From positions 182,255-246,254 of the forward strand of contig LSRX01001099.1 of NCBI GenBank assembly GCA_001939145.1: a DNA stretch of 64,000 nt. The letters run 5' to 3'. A program made the translations under genes and the position numbers. Within the stretch, counting starts at the first letter, position 1. Each line of letters opens with the position of its first letter. The notes under the pieces were generated by a model. The model did not search any database and was not told the DNA's origin. It saw only the letters and a program-made list of their open reading frames with translations. This DNA comes from Symbiodinium microadriaticum. Its lineage: Eukaryota; Sar; Dinophyceae; Suessiales; Symbiodiniaceae. Shown here piece by piece: positions 1-11,825 of the stretch.

Positions 1-329
1 GCGAAGCCGGGCGGGGAGGGTGGAAAATAGACGCAAAAAACGCATGGGTCCAACCACTTCGGCTGGAGTAGGTGGAGGGTACTTGAGGTAACCCCCAAGA
101 CGCCTGGGCCGGAGGCCTCGGCGGATTTACTCTTGCCACGCTTTTTAGTTTGTGCTATTTTTGGCATGTATGTATCTATCGCAAACTCTTTCTGCTGCTC
201 AATATCTTTCTTGTTTTGTCTTAGCCTAACAAGCCTTCACAAACAACCACTTTCTCTTACCTCCAGTCTGACAGAGCGTTTAGCCGATTGCCAGCCACCA
301 CACATGTTGATGTCGCAGTGCAGCTTGAG

Positions 330-1225
330 GCTTTCGCCGGCATGGAAGATTTGCCGTCAGCAACACGGTTTTTGAAGTGGATTTGGGTGATGAGACGCGC
401 CCTGTACGCTTGATTCGGCCCCTGTGGAAGCCCATTGCGACGTTGCTTTACATCGGCATCCCACGCTTTATTCCTTGGTCCTTGCAGGAGCCAGTCCTGG
501 AGAGCTGGGCATGCGCTGAAGGCTTTAAGGTCCTCGCCATTAACGAGGACACCGTGAAGCCCGAGTTGCTGCAGGAAGACAATCCACGCGTCTTCCAGGA
601 TGATTTGCTTGCTGTTGTCCATGCATTGCTGCCACAGCTGGGTGACCGCTTCGTACTAGTCGACAGCTCATTCGGCCCTGGCACTTTCCTGACATGGGAG
701 CTTCGGCCCTTTTTGCAAGGTGCCCTGATCATCAATGTGCATTTGTTCAAGGCACCTGACTTCGACGAAACTGAGCTGGCACAGAAAATCAAGAAGAGGA
801 TGGCATTTCTAGGCGAGACATACGGCAGTCGTGACTATGACAAAATCCTGCCTTTACTGTCCGACTTTACCTATCCTACTGGTGGAGCAGAAGGCATGGA
901 GCAGATAAAGGCTGGCTACCAGAAAGCCCTGGACAATGCATCTGACAACTTCTGGGATCTGGCACGTTTACAGCCTTCCTGGAATTTTGCCAAGCTCACG
1001 CCGATATTTTCTTCGATGCAAGAATGGCCGTTGCAGTCTCCGCCTGTCGTGCTGGCCGCCAGCGATCAAGCCCCCTTGGTGGTGGTGGGGGAGGCCATGC
1101 AGAGGCTGCAGCAGATCATGCCTGGTTCGCAGCTCGAGTTCATCCCTTCAAGCAAGTGGTCTTGGCATTTGGAAGGCATCTTGGCAGTGAGGCTCAGACA
1201 TTTCAAGTTTAGGCAAACCCAGCGT
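330..1225 (+). CDS. Alpha/beta-hydrolase-like protein, partial (one long exon)
   Basis: A frame of about 295 codons stays open here and reads like a globular protein. Its layout fits an alpha/beta hydrolase. A strand ending FVLVDSSFGPG (about 650-680) resembles a nucleophile elbow with Ser in a degenerate G-x-S-x-G context. A late strand VVLAASDQAPL (about 1048-1080) offers the acid, and SSKWSWHLEG (about 1150-1180) offers the histidine. No ATG with good context begins the frame, and it continues upstream of position 377 into GRFAVSNTVFEVDLG, so this is probably an internal or terminal exon. It lies on the same strand as the CLC gene that follows. Substrate and localisation cannot be inferred. 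The fold assignment is my inference from motif order; the open frame itself is seen directly. Confidence 0.5.
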
Positions 1226-1309
1226 CACGCTGCACAGTCGTTTCCAGAATTAACTAGCAGGGACCGGCATGTGAAGGGGCCAGATGTGGCACGGATGCGG
1301 CAAATCTAG

Positions 1310-2300
1310 CTGAATCGTTCGCAGCCTGAGGAGAAGGTGTAGCGACAGTCATCTCGGAGCTCCTGTCCTCACTGTTGCCCGTGGGAGTGGCGGACCACTC
1401 GTCTCTGCAGGTGACACTGGCACTCAGGGTTGCAGTCTTTCTGTCTGACACCTCATGCCGTCGCTTGAGCTGTGGAGACTTGGGCCTTGGCAGGACATCA
1501 CCGATGAGTTCCCGGTTCTCCACACTCTGGGTGTTTCTTGATTTAAAGGTGGATTCAGGACCGGTGCAGAGTCACAAAAACGAGCCAAGGCAGCGCCCAA
1601 CATCTCCTTGGAAGGCTGCAATGTACCTTGCACTCCTTGCAAAACCTGCAAGACATGCCCTGTGCAGTGAACGGCCGAAATATCGGCATATCTTTCGTTG
1701 AATCGATCGGTGCCAGCCGCCAGCCGAATCGTGTCCTAGTGCCCCCGCAGCCATGACCGATACGTTCAGGTTATCTTCTTGAAAAATTCCATCAACACAT
1801 CTCCGGCTACTATGCGAAACCCTGCACCCCGGGACGAGTACCGACAGCGCTTTTGGGTTCCGCAGCCTGTTTCCATCCTTCTCCTCGTGAGCAAAGACGA
1901 CTCGTACCCTCCATTTTAGGCAGCAAGAAAGACAGAGTCGCCTACATCGCAAGACATGACCATGACAGGCAGATGTCCGCATCCTATTTGCACCCAGGAA
2001 TAGAGGAAACAGGCACGTGACGCTGACAATGACTGACAAGCTTCCAAAGGAAGTTGGCTTCCTCATTCCTACAGCGACATCCCAAGAGCAATGCCTGTAC
2101 TTGTGCCGCAACTTTTTACCTGCACGCGCAATCTCCCTCGCAGACAGTGCAAGTCGAAGGCTTGTCTCGTTTGCCACGTGCACCATGCACGTCCTGGAAA
2201 ACAGGTGTCGTGCTCGCAACCTGTCGCTGCAACATGAATGAGACTAGCAGTTTGAGGCCAAGGACACTTTGAGAATCCGAGTCTCAGAGCGTGCGGGCGC
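1310..2300. other. No recognisable gene
   Basis: Several short frames are open on both strands, the longest a 215-codon minus-strand frame ending at 1572. Their translations look like out-of-frame sequence, with scattered Cys/Arg/Ser and no domain-like pattern. I see no repeats or RNA structure. The stretch could hold 5' exons of the CLC gene that I cannot recognise. Confidence 0.3.
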
Positions 2301-2873
2301 TCATGCTGCAGTAGACGAGAATGGGTTCTTCTTGATAGTGACAACGGTGGCATGTGGATTACAATAAAGCTTGCGCTCCTCTTGTTGCACTGGCTGGCGA
2401 ATTTGCACTGTGATTCTGTCTTTGCCAGGCCAGATGACTAGACACTTCTGCACTTTGATTACCAGCACCTTGCAGGTCAGCTCCAATTTTCCGTCCAGAA
2501 CGTTGCTCATGGCATTCGTGTCATCCGCCGGCGGACTCAGATGAAACGGCAACATCATCGAAGCATCTTTGCTGCAATTGCCAGCTGGTACACTGCTCTG
2601 CTGGCCCAAGGTTGTGGCGACTCTTCTCCTTTCCGTGTCTGACTTGACCGGCACAGGGCATCTGACATTGTACAGTGTGTCCGTGACTTGGCTTCTCCCG
2701 TGCTTGGATTGCAACAAGCTCGTACAAGTACTTGGTCGTTGAGCTGCAGGCGTTATACGATGACGCTGCATCCCAGCGATTACGCCAGATTCTGACACAG
2801 ATGCCAGGATATTCTTTAGATTTTGTACTTTCAAGAAGGACTTATTTTCACGGCCGATTCGCTCGCAGGTCAT
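2301..2873 (-). CDS. Hypothetical protein frame, 190 codons
   Basis: A minus-strand frame stays open for 190 codons. Its C-terminal third (about 2301-2520) looks protein-like, with alternating hydrophobic strands such as LTCKVLVIKVQKCLVIWP followed by a basic tail ending KKNPFSSTAA. The N-terminal part looks less convincing. It opposes the direction of all recognised neighbours, which lowers confidence. No family was recognised. It may be chance openness in an intron or upstream region of the CLC gene. Confidence 0.25.
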   Translation of the reverse strand: MTCERIGRENKSFLKVQNLKNILASVSESGVIAGMQRHRITPAAQRPSTCTSLLQSKHGRSQVTDTLYNVRCPVPVKSDTERRRVATTLGQQSSVPAGNCSKDASMMLPFHLSPPADDTNAMSNVLDGKLELTCKVLVIKVQKCLVIWPGKDRITVQIRQPVQQEERKLYCNPHATVVTIKKNPFSSTAA

Positions 2874-3249
2874 GTTTGCCGTGCTCGGTGTGGCTGGTGG
2901 TCTTGCCGCTGTCTTTCCTCCGCTCTGGGTCTCTGTCTCTCTCGGTCTCTCTGAAAGCCTGAGGTCGGCGCCCTCTTTAACGCATTGAACATCAGGCCAA
3001 GCTGCCTACATGCTCCGGTCGGGTAACTTGTTCAAGGAGCGTTCACCTGCACTAGTAGTCTGGCCATATGACGCATGAACAAGTCTAACTTCGTGGAACG
3101 GGAGCCTACGTGTAAGCATGAGCTGCGTCCGCGCAAGCTTCTGCATGCCAGGTGGTGTGCTTTCAAAGCAAAACCTGCATTCAAACGATGGTTGGGGCCG
3201 GTGCAAGAGGCCAGGGAAGCCCGAAGAGAAAGGCTATTCCCAGCGGTCG

Positions 3250-5861
3250 GCATTGTCTACAGTGCATGTTCGTTACGCCGATTTGGGAAGGCCTCCGTGC
3301 TCGCGTTCGTAACGCTTGTTTCGTCCTGGCCGCTGAGCCTGACGCGATACCTCATGGCATCGTGCTCGGCACTCCGGCATGGCAGCACAGGAAGCACCAG
3401 TTCTGTGAGTTGCAAGCCCTCGAAGGCCCCGACAATTCATGCTCTCTTTGACACGTGCAGCGACGAGCCCGGGGAGACGGTGCGCAGCAGGCCCTGAGAA
3501 GGGGCGATGCAGTGCCGGAGTGCCGGTCCAATGCCACGAAGAGGTTGCAAGCCGAGTTTGGGCTTTGCACAGAGGACGGGTACAGCAATGCCCGGGACCT
3601 CGGAAGCTCGGACGGAAAAGGGGGGTCTCTCTGTAAAAAAAGCCACTGGCAGTCCTCGGGCAACGGCCTGCTGACCTCCCTCGGCCTGGCAGCTGCGCTC
3701 CGCTTCTGTCGCGGCCCCCGAGACCTCCGCTTAGGGACATGGGAAAAGAGCAGCTTGCAGAGCAGGCCAGATGGTCTTCACCATTGGCTCGGTAGTTGCC
3801 TCGTTTGCATCTGAGAAGTTTGACAGATTGCAGACCGTTCGCCAGACATCCAGGCCTGCCCAGCTGGACTTTTTGTCCCGTCCCTCTTCGTCGGCGCATG
3901 TTTGGGGTCCGAGCCTGAATCTGTTTAATCAGACAGATGTCCACGCCATCCGCCACCAAGGCGGTGCCTTGCGCTGGGTCTCAAAGCACTGAACGCAGGC
4001 ACCCGATTGCCAGAGCCTCAAAACTGAACGACCGCCCGTAATCAGTTTGCGGTGACTCTTAGGGCCTCAGGGGCGCATCCATGCATGCAGACGCGTCGCG
4101 TACAAGTGGGCCTCGCCGTCAGGTTTCCAAACAAGGTCGATCCGGGCGCTCCCTTCTCAGATCCCATGAGGTCTGGGAGCTGCGCGGCTTCCAGCCTTCT
4201 AGGTCTATTCCATGGTGGGCGCAGCCTCGGTCCTTGGAGGGGTCAGCCGCATGCCACGGGCCTACCTCTGCGATGCGCCAGGCAAGCATCTGCTTGGATT
4301 CGGTTTGTTTTCCAAGGACGATATCTCTGGTCGTGATTATGTTGGAGCTGACCGGAGGTGCTCTTGTGATGTTTTCACTCGAGATAGCAGTTCTTCGGTC
4401 CGGCAGGCTTAGACTACGTGGTGCCTTTCATGATTTCTGTGTTGCTGGCCAAAGCTGTTGGCGACTCTTTGAACGAAGGCAGGCCTGCTCGCAATACGAA
4501 GTACCCATCCACCGGCAGTGGCTCCGCAATGCCTTGCAACTTCAGCAGATGTTAACTATGTTAACCCGAACCCGAGTCGGGACAAGACGCTGCATAACAC
4601 CTAGCTTCGCTGCTCTCTTCCATCAGCCTCTAAGCTTTTTCGCCTTATGGGCGAAACGCAAATCCGAAGTGCAGAGCTGCAGCCTCCCTTGAAACACTGG
4701 CAGGCATTTACGACTTGCAGATCGTTTTGAAGGGTTATCCCTTTCTGCATGAAGAGCTTGGGCCCGAGCGGAACGGAGATTTTCTGCTCGCGCAGCTCGC
4801 AGCCGGGAATGTGACTGGGCGATAAGGTTGGATGTAACCTTCACGGAGCGCTGTTGTGACATCATGGAGACAGGCAGTTATGCATTAAGGCCGTACAAGC
4901 CGGACGTTTTGAAATTGAGGGCAGTTGACCAGGCTTGGTGAAGCTCGACGTGAAGCTTCGCCCCCGCTTCCTTGAAGCTCTGCTGGCCTTAAGCTCTAAG
5001 CAAAGATTGTTTTTACTGCATGCTTTTGAGCAGTACCATGTCAGAACGTGCAATGTGTCAGGACATCCGTGTAATGGTCCGGGCATTCACGTTCCGCGGC
5101 TTTCCGGTGGTTGATGGCGATCGCTTTGCCATCCTCTCGGGCAAGAAAACACCACAGCTCCATGGCTCCGAGCAGTGGCCAAGTCGTCTGTCATGAGGTT
5201 GGCTACATCCGTCGATCAGCGTCGAGGGCTCAAAAACAAGATCTCTGCACGATCGGCTGCAGCCAGCACATCTGAAACAGCTATGCATATGCAGTTGCTT
5301 CTGCCCTTCCGTCGCAAAGGTTGGAGGACTGGCTCTCGCGAATGGAGCTCGTCCGAGGCCAGAACGAGGCACAGCTTTGTACCTTTACAGAGTCAGCTCT
5401 TCGAACATTCAGAAAATGCATTAGAAGACAGGTGGTGGCTCTGGAGGATTTGGCTTCTGTCATCGACTCTACGGCCCCGGTCTCTGGGTTGGCGGAGCCT
5501 GGCTGGGAGGGATGCATCACTTGCACAGGTCATGCGTATGGTGCCCGACGCCCCGCTGACTCAAGCACATCAAGTCTTCAAGCAGCGAGGGCCACATACT
5601 TCCCGGACTTGGCTGCGACAGAGTTGAATTTGAAAGGCTTGGCTGCCAGAGAATCTTCATCGTGGGTTCTGTTCCCGGGGGCCAGCAGGAGCCTCCGAAT
5701 GCCCGCGCCCATTTTTGGACGCATTGGATGGTTCGCTCCCATAGCCTGGCTTGTAGGATCTGCTGCGAGGGATCCTAACCAAAAAGAGTTTCCTCAAGTT
5801 CCTCCAAGACGGCACCGCCACGGCCTCACAGAACCGGAGGAAGGACGGCCCTTGTGCTTAA
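3250..5861 (+). CDS. CLC-type voltage-gated chloride channel / anion-proton antiporter
   Basis: CLC proteins are dimeric membrane channels or Cl-/H+ antiporters with C-terminal CBS domains. Diagnostic exons in order: YSMVGAASVLGGVSRM (4203-4252), then TISLVVIMLELTGG (4317-4357), LDYVVPFMISVLLAKAVGDS (4407-4478) and GIYDLQIVLKGYPFL (from 4704), the hallmark late membrane helices and linker. CBS-domain pieces follow: FRGFPVVDGDRFAILSG (about 5092-5145), MVPDAPLTQAHQVFKQ (about 5530-5585), LGCQRIFIVGSVPG (about 5636-5680) and GILTKKSFLKFLQDG (about 5768-5812). The stop TAA is at 5859-5861. Homology fixes the introns at 4253-4316 (GC-AG), 4358-4406 (GT-AG) and 4479-4703 (GC-AG). The 5' part is uncertain. 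A likely middle segment lies near 3250-3450 (FGKASVLAFVTLVSSWPLS, then LFDTC), but I could not find the GSGIP or GKEGP signature exons. Confidence 0.85.
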
Positions 5862-7007
5862 TGCTGGAGCATGTCTTGAGGTGGGGTGTATGCCCGATGT
5901 GTCCTGGCCTTGGGGTCGTCGTTCGCCATGCCAGCAAGACTTGTGCAGTCGGAAAATGGAGGAATGTGCCAGATTCGATTGGTTGAGGCTGCAGTACTCT
6001 ACATTGGAGAGAAACGGCCCTAAGCTCAGTTGTGGTATGTTTTGGTGGCAGGCGTCCCAGGTGCCCCAAAGCTTCTCCGGTTCTTGGTGCTGCAATGTCG
6101 CACGGCAAGGCAACTTGCGATTTGCATACGAGGGGCTTGCGGCTGAGAAATCAGATTCGGCCCCGTGGATCTGGGAGTTGCGATGAGCCACGGACTGCGA
6201 AGCTGCGCGAGATGGCTTTTTCTCCACAAAATGCTGAGGCCTCAGCAGGAGAGCACTGCCAGCCACATCCGGGTTGGCGAAATTTTCTCAGTTCTCAGTG
6301 TTTGCGCCTGAGCGGAAGAGCAGCAGAAGGCTGGGCCAGTCCGAGTTTCCGAGGCAGCAGCAGAGGCTGGCGAAGAAAGCAGGCTGTGCGAAAGAAATAC
6401 TTACCATGCAATTTCAGCGGAAGTCTTTTTTCGAGGCCAGCGGAAGTCTTTTTTCGAGGCCAGATGACTGCGCCAGCCACGCCAGCCAGGGAGCCTCGGC
6501 GAGCGATGCAGAGGAGACCCCGATTTGCGCCCGGGAGACTTCCTCTTGTGGGACCCCATCCATTGCGTTATGCCAGGCACAAGAACGAAGCCCTAAATCG
6601 CCGAGATTGTAATTCGCAACCTAGGCGTAAATGCGCCAGAGTTGCAAGAGTGCATAGCTGGGCCCTTTCACAGGAAGGACTTTTGCATGTACCAAAGTGT
6701 TCTTTTGCTTCGGTTTGGGCCACAAACTAGGCACATCCCATCGCAGCCCCAACGCGTCACAAAGGCTGACGCACTCGGCAACTGCGAGCTAGGCAGGCAT
6801 TTCCTGGCTTCTCCAGCACGAAAAGAGCAGAGCCCCTTCAAAGTTCAAGGAGCTTGTTCTCCATGACCTGAGCGTAAACCAATTCCAAAGCTATGCCATC
6901 TGCAAGCATGGGCCCAAACGTGCAGCAGACAGCATGGCTTACACAACAGCAGCGCTCGGAGACGAATCAGTGTCTTGTTGTTTGCATAAGCGAGTTGTGT
7001 GGTATCC
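5862..7007. other. Intergenic stretch between the CLC and first ART gene
   Basis: No convincing coding exon was seen on either strand. Short open frames are low-complexity or Cys/Arg-rich. The only structure noticed is a perfect 23-base tandem duplication, listed separately. Promoter and 5' UTR of the ART-A gene should lie at the right end; no TATA-like element stands out, as expected for dinoflagellates. Confidence 0.5.
6416..6461. repeat. Perfect 23-bp tandem duplication (2 copies)
   Basis: The unit starting AGCGGAAGTCTTTTTTCGAG occurs twice in a row without a mismatch, at 6416-6438 and 6439-6461. It sits in the intergenic stretch upstream of the ART-A gene. It looks like a recent small duplication; no function is implied. 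Confidence 0.9.
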
Positions 7008-10000
7008 ATGGGATGCGCCAGCTCCAGCCCTGTCGTGGAAGCTGCTACTTGGATCGGATTTGCGGTTCCGTTGTGGCAGCCGGCTGCTTCGAAGCCTTTT
7101 TGTGCCTTTCAGGCTTCGAAGCCGGCGGCTACCACATCGACTAGCCTCGCATCAAATCCGGGGGACGATGGCTACCCGGAGTATTGGCAGCCCAATGCAT
7201 GCAGAAGCTTCTGCAACACTTGATTTGGAGCTGTGGTGCGCAGAGTTCTGCCTGTCGTTGCAGTAGACCTGGGTGGCTTCGGCCAGTTGAAACCAAGGTA
7301 CCATAATAAGACGGCAGACCAGACACCCGGATTTGATGACATGCATCTTGCCCAAAGCAGCCCTTTTGCTTGCCATCGGCCTCATGTGTACATCTGCCCG
7401 TGACTGCACATGCCTGGAGAATTGCCGACTTAATGTCCATTTGCTGGGTTAGACTTGTCACCAAGCTTGCGGACCTTGCTAGGCAGGGGACTTCGGGTTT
7501 GCACCCCAGCAGTGCGGAAACTTGTCAACGACCTATCGTCGTGATGCTGTTGGTTGACGGTATTCCTCGTCCTTTTTGGGGCAGTTTCTGGCACCACCAG
7601 CCACGAGAAAGCAAGACTGCTGTTCGGATTCCCACTGCTGCAGCGGGACACTGAATGGCACAAACTTGTGCGCCTAAGCTCCATCCTAGAACCAGCTTCC
7701 GGTGGTTTCTGGTGTGGTGACATGAGAGGGGAGCAAAGCAGCTTCAGGTCAGCGCCCAAAGCTTGAACATCCCAGCCAAGGTTTTATGCTCCGGACTCCG
7801 AGCATCACTGCTTCCAAGAGATGTTTGAAGAATCCTATGCAGCTCGGCGCGAGACGGCATCAAAGAACCTGCTTCGTGGCAGATCTGACCCAGGTCGCAA
7901 AAGCGACGCAGGACCGCCCATGCCCGAAGGGCACTTGCGGCAAAACACCTGGAGGCTGCCCCTGCAACCAGTGCCTCGACTGGTTTGATCAAAACCCGCA
8001 GAGCCGCAGAGCTCAGAAGTTGAGGGCTGCTCTCGAGTCCTAGAGGCCCGGAGCAGATCCCGGACTTCCGGTGTCTTTCAATGTTCAGCGCGTCATTCGC
8101 GTGGAGGCGCATGTTCAGCCTTTCTTCGGGGTGGACTAGAAAACAGCCCACAACATGCGGATTGCACCACAATGCACTAGCCCTGTAGCCATTGCTTGCC
8201 CCTTTTTGCTGTGCGCGAGTCCTCGGAGCTGTGGGAGCGAACCTTGGCACAAGATATCGTGGGAACTTGGCAGTTCTGGCCAGAGAGGCCAGCTTTGCAG
8301 GTGCGTGCATTAGAGTGCGTTCAAGGCTACCAGAACAAGAAAAAGGCAATCATGGCCTCGCGGCCTGGTGGCGTCGAAGAGTTCGACCCTCCCGTCAAGA
8401 CAATGAACAAGGCCTCCGAGTACACCGGCAGCTTGGCCCCTGCAGATCAGGATCACAATGTCAGACACAGCCGACCCTAATTGCACGGCAATGATGCCAG
8501 CACGACGTGGCCGTGGAAGTTTCGTTGCGGACTGTCGAGGTACGTTTGCTCCGGTGGACGGATCCATCAACGAGGTTTATGCTTTCCATGGCACGCAGGT
8601 GCGCTATGCCTTGGCAATCGCCGAGAACGTTGCTGAGCTGCAGAGACCCTTAAGATCGTGTTCTTGAGAAAGTCTTGCATGACTGCATGGCTTCATGTGG
8701 GAGCAACTCGGAGGCGTTCAGAATCGACCTCGCGGGCTCAAGCACGGGCACATTGTACGGTCGAGGGGCATATCTTGGCGAGTCTATCAGCAAGGCAGGG
8801 AGTGCAACTCTTGATTGTTGGTCATCAGTCCCTCTGGCAGTTTCAGGCAGATGAGTACGCAAAGGACGAACCAGGAGGCTTCTATGTTCCATGGCAGCAG
8901 GAGCTTGACTTGCACCAGGCTTGAAGGTGCAGTGCACACTTGTTCCTAGGACGGAGTCTTTGCCGTCCTGGTTTGCCGTGTTGTTATGGGCAAGCTGAAC
9001 TGTACCAAATCTGACGCGAAAGCCGCGGAGAAAGTCAGCGCCGGACAGTTCGACAGCACCTGCGGCACGCGCAGCTCGGGGGATGAACAAGCCGCATTTG
9101 CTTCCTTTTCTCATTCATTTTCCACTGAAAATAAGCAGCGATGCTACCTGTACTTAGAATCTGACTGAGCAGGTGTGTTTCGAGAGCTGGTGATCTACGA
9201 TGCTGACCAGTGCTATCCCGAATATCTTGTTCTCTACAAGAGGAAGTATGCCAAGGCAGGAATGCAGCGACCTGCAGAGCACAGACGATGCCTTTCGCAC
9301 ATCTTCAGCGATGCAGGACCCGGAGGAGGAGACCACAAAGCCACGGAAACGCCGATTCTTCATGCAAGTGCCACTTCACTGGAGGACCTCTTCAAGCAGC
9401 CCGTAGCGACAAGGGTACAAAGCTTAGTTCCCTGAGTCGAAGCGTTGAGTAGCCTCGAGGAATGTCGCGACCGACTTGTCTGCCGGCTTTCGGGAGGAGG
9501 TTGATCTGAAAGGCGCGCACGTTGCAGGAGAGAAGAAGCCGTAGACTGCGTGGCGTCTAAACTTCTGGCCTCCACTGCAGGTCCGGCGACTGCATGGATG
9601 CAGTGCGTGTGGCACTTGGCATCCGCTGCTGAACGGGTGTGGGCTGCGGAGTTGCATCGGATGCTAAGTTGGTCAACCAAGCACAGCTCGTGCCAGCACG
9701 GACCATCCTGCAAGCAACACGGTTGGAAGACTCCACGATATGGGAACGCTATGCATCTCAGCTTGGATTTACCGCTTCACGAGACTTTATAAGGTTGAAA
9801 GCAAGCGAGCAGTTGCAGCCTGTTGCGTTCAGCATCCGTCAGCATGCGTATCAGGTGCAATTCAAGGCGGCTCTGCGCAGTCGGATAGATGACCGAAGTG
9901 GGGATCCCTTACGGCTCACTTTGGTGGAGAGCCTTTGTTCAAAGCGCGGCTGGGTTCAGGAGCCTTCCTGTGTTTTGTGTGCCTGATTGAGGAAAGACCT

Positions 10001-11043
10001 ACGTGCGCTGATGAAGCGGCCGTGCAAGTTTTTTAAGACCCCGCGGGGCTGTAAGTCCGGCGACAAATGCAGGCCACTGTTCTGCGACCTGTCCCTGGGA
10101 GAGCAAAGTGAGAAGATGCGCCCAGAGGTTTTCGCACAACGAGTTTGGGTTAGACTTGGACGACTTGGGTCTTGCAGCCGGTAGACGCTTGCCGGTGGCC
10201 TGGCACAGCCTGACATCCCCAGTGAAGTCTGCCTTCACTGAAGCAACAGGTGGATGAACTGGACAGGCGTTTGCACGAAGGCTTCTTGTGGTATGCTTGC
10301 ACGGGCCCAAGAAGTTTAGCAAGTTTTTGGAAATTTTCGCTGGGCGACTGCCTCGCCTCAGGCACGCGGTCAGCCGCCTCGGAAGCATGGGAGAAATAGT
10401 CTCCTCGCACGTGTCCCCTTCACTACTGACATGACCCAAGGAACTGAGCCAGGGCCATGTGAAGAAGGATGCGACACTTCCGGGGACAAGATTCTACGAA
10501 AGCTTGCAGACCGCGCTCAAGCAGACGAAGGCTGAGGCAACCTGGCATGCAAAAGCATGCATGGGAAATTCCTCACCTGCCTTAGCCAGATACCTCCGCT
10601 GCACCAGGACGGCATGAAAGTGGCGGTTCTGTGCCGTGTCATGTGCGGGCTGCCCGGCGTTGACGTTGCTGACGACAACACCGACTTCATGATCATCGAG
10701 GCCTGAGCAGTGCGATCATTTTGCTTGAGCTACACGAGTCTGTATGGCGTGTCAGACCGATGCCAATGGACGCAGAGAAGTACTGGTCAAAGACGGCAGC
10801 CCCCAGCCGTGATAGTGCTGGCTTGCACGTAACCTGGTATGAACCCGCAGAAGTGTCTCAGGTGCTGTCTACCCCGAATACCACCTGTGCCTCAGCTACA
10901 GCGATGAAGAGGAGCAACCCGGCCCGGCTCGATCCGCACTTGTCGCACCGAGTCTTGCTTGCCTCCTGACTTGGAGAACTAGTCGACATCGATTACATGC
11001 AAAGCATCACATTTGTTTTGCAATGTTCTCTGTCTCATCATGA
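7008..11043 (+). CDS. ART-A: putatively acylated PARP-type ADP-ribosyltransferase with CCCH zinc finger
   Basis: Multi-exon gene. The chosen start gives MGCASSSPVVEAA, a classic N-myristoylation/palmitoylation N-terminus, so the protein may be membrane-tethered. Its first exon ends GDDGYPEYWQPN (about 7195). Next come FYAPDSEHHCFQEMF (about 7780), a Cys-rich CPKGTCGKTPGGCPC (about 7920) and GVEEFDPP. The PARP catalytic domain follows: NEVYAFHGT (about 8568), GSSTGTLYGRGAYLGES (about 8735-8787), VFAVLVCRVVMGKLNC (about 8958) and CYPEYLVLYKRKY (about 9213). The His, Tyr and Glu correspond to the H-Y-E triad of polymerising PARPs. Downstream are FFMQVPLHW (about 9358), a CCCH finger completed by splicing intron 10073-10127 (CKFF...GC...KCRFSH), FYESLQTALK, VAVLCRVMCG and a second YPEY (10873). 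Intron 8795-8846 is GC-AG. Stop 11041-11043 assumes the last exon reads through. A paralogue follows 0.8 kb downstream. Confidence 0.75.
7086..7122. repeat. 11-bp perfect inverted repeat within the first ART-A exon
   Basis: GCTTCGAAGCC (7086-7096) and its exact reverse complement (7112-7122) are separated by 15 bases and could form a hairpin in DNA or RNA. It lies in coding sequence 27-40 codons after the proposed start, and the matching region of ART-B does not have it. Confidence 0.7.
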
Positions 11044-11825
11044 CGTACACCTCGCTGTCGAATCCATCCCGTGCGGGTTTGACCTGCAGGAGGTCGAAAA
11101 GATGATTGAAAGCATGGACAGATCACCGAAAGGCACCGGAGAGTCGCACTTGCTCTTCACTGTCCTAGCTGCTAGAGTTGGGAAGTTTGGGAGTGGCTCC
11201 GGGAGACCGCACCGGTGATAATGTGAAATGACAGTAACCAGTGCAACCGAGAGAGCGCCGGATGGCGGAGAGGCAAGGATGGCGACGAGCCGCGACTGGC
11301 TGTGGACGACCCAACCGAGGAGCCGGGGGAGAAAGGCCAAGCCCGTTGCCAGCGACGTCATGCAGGAAGTGTCGGCAGGCCATCTTTTTCCTGCTTTTCT
11401 CTTCGCACCAGGCATGCTGTGCTGCGCCGTCGCAGAGTGACCGGAAGTTGCCTGCCGATGACATGTCGGATGGAAATCCATCGCGATGTTTTCAACCTCG
11501 TCAGGACGTGTTGCGGTTCGGACACTGCAGTCCGTTTTAATCTGCTACTAGCGCATTCCGTGCTCGTAGTTGAGGTTGTGGCGCGAGCGGCAAAGTCCAG
11601 CGCGAGTAAGCAACATCTGACCACACAGCTGTAAGGCAAAAAATGCTGCTGAACACTGTAACATTCGAGTATGTACATTCAAGACGGCGAAATGCCTTAC
11701 CTCGTTCTGGTGCGCCAAATAGCCCAGCCGACTGGGGTGACACTCAAGCACTACCACCGCACTCTGTTTCCAAATGCATTGTGCTCAATCAGGGTAGCCC
11801 CGGTGACCATGATGAGCTACTGGCC
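11044..11825. other. Spacer between the tandem ART genes
   Basis: About 780 bases separate the ART-A stop from the ART-B start. One short open segment on plus (about 11055-11200, containing LQEVEKMIESMDRSPKGTG) looks protein-like and could be a further 3' exon of ART-A; no counterpart was found after ART-B. Nothing else was recognised. Confidence 0.4.

Noticed and set aside
1572-2219. 215-codon minus-strand frame
   Set aside because: Translation has random-looking composition, no domain pattern, and opposes the local gene direction.
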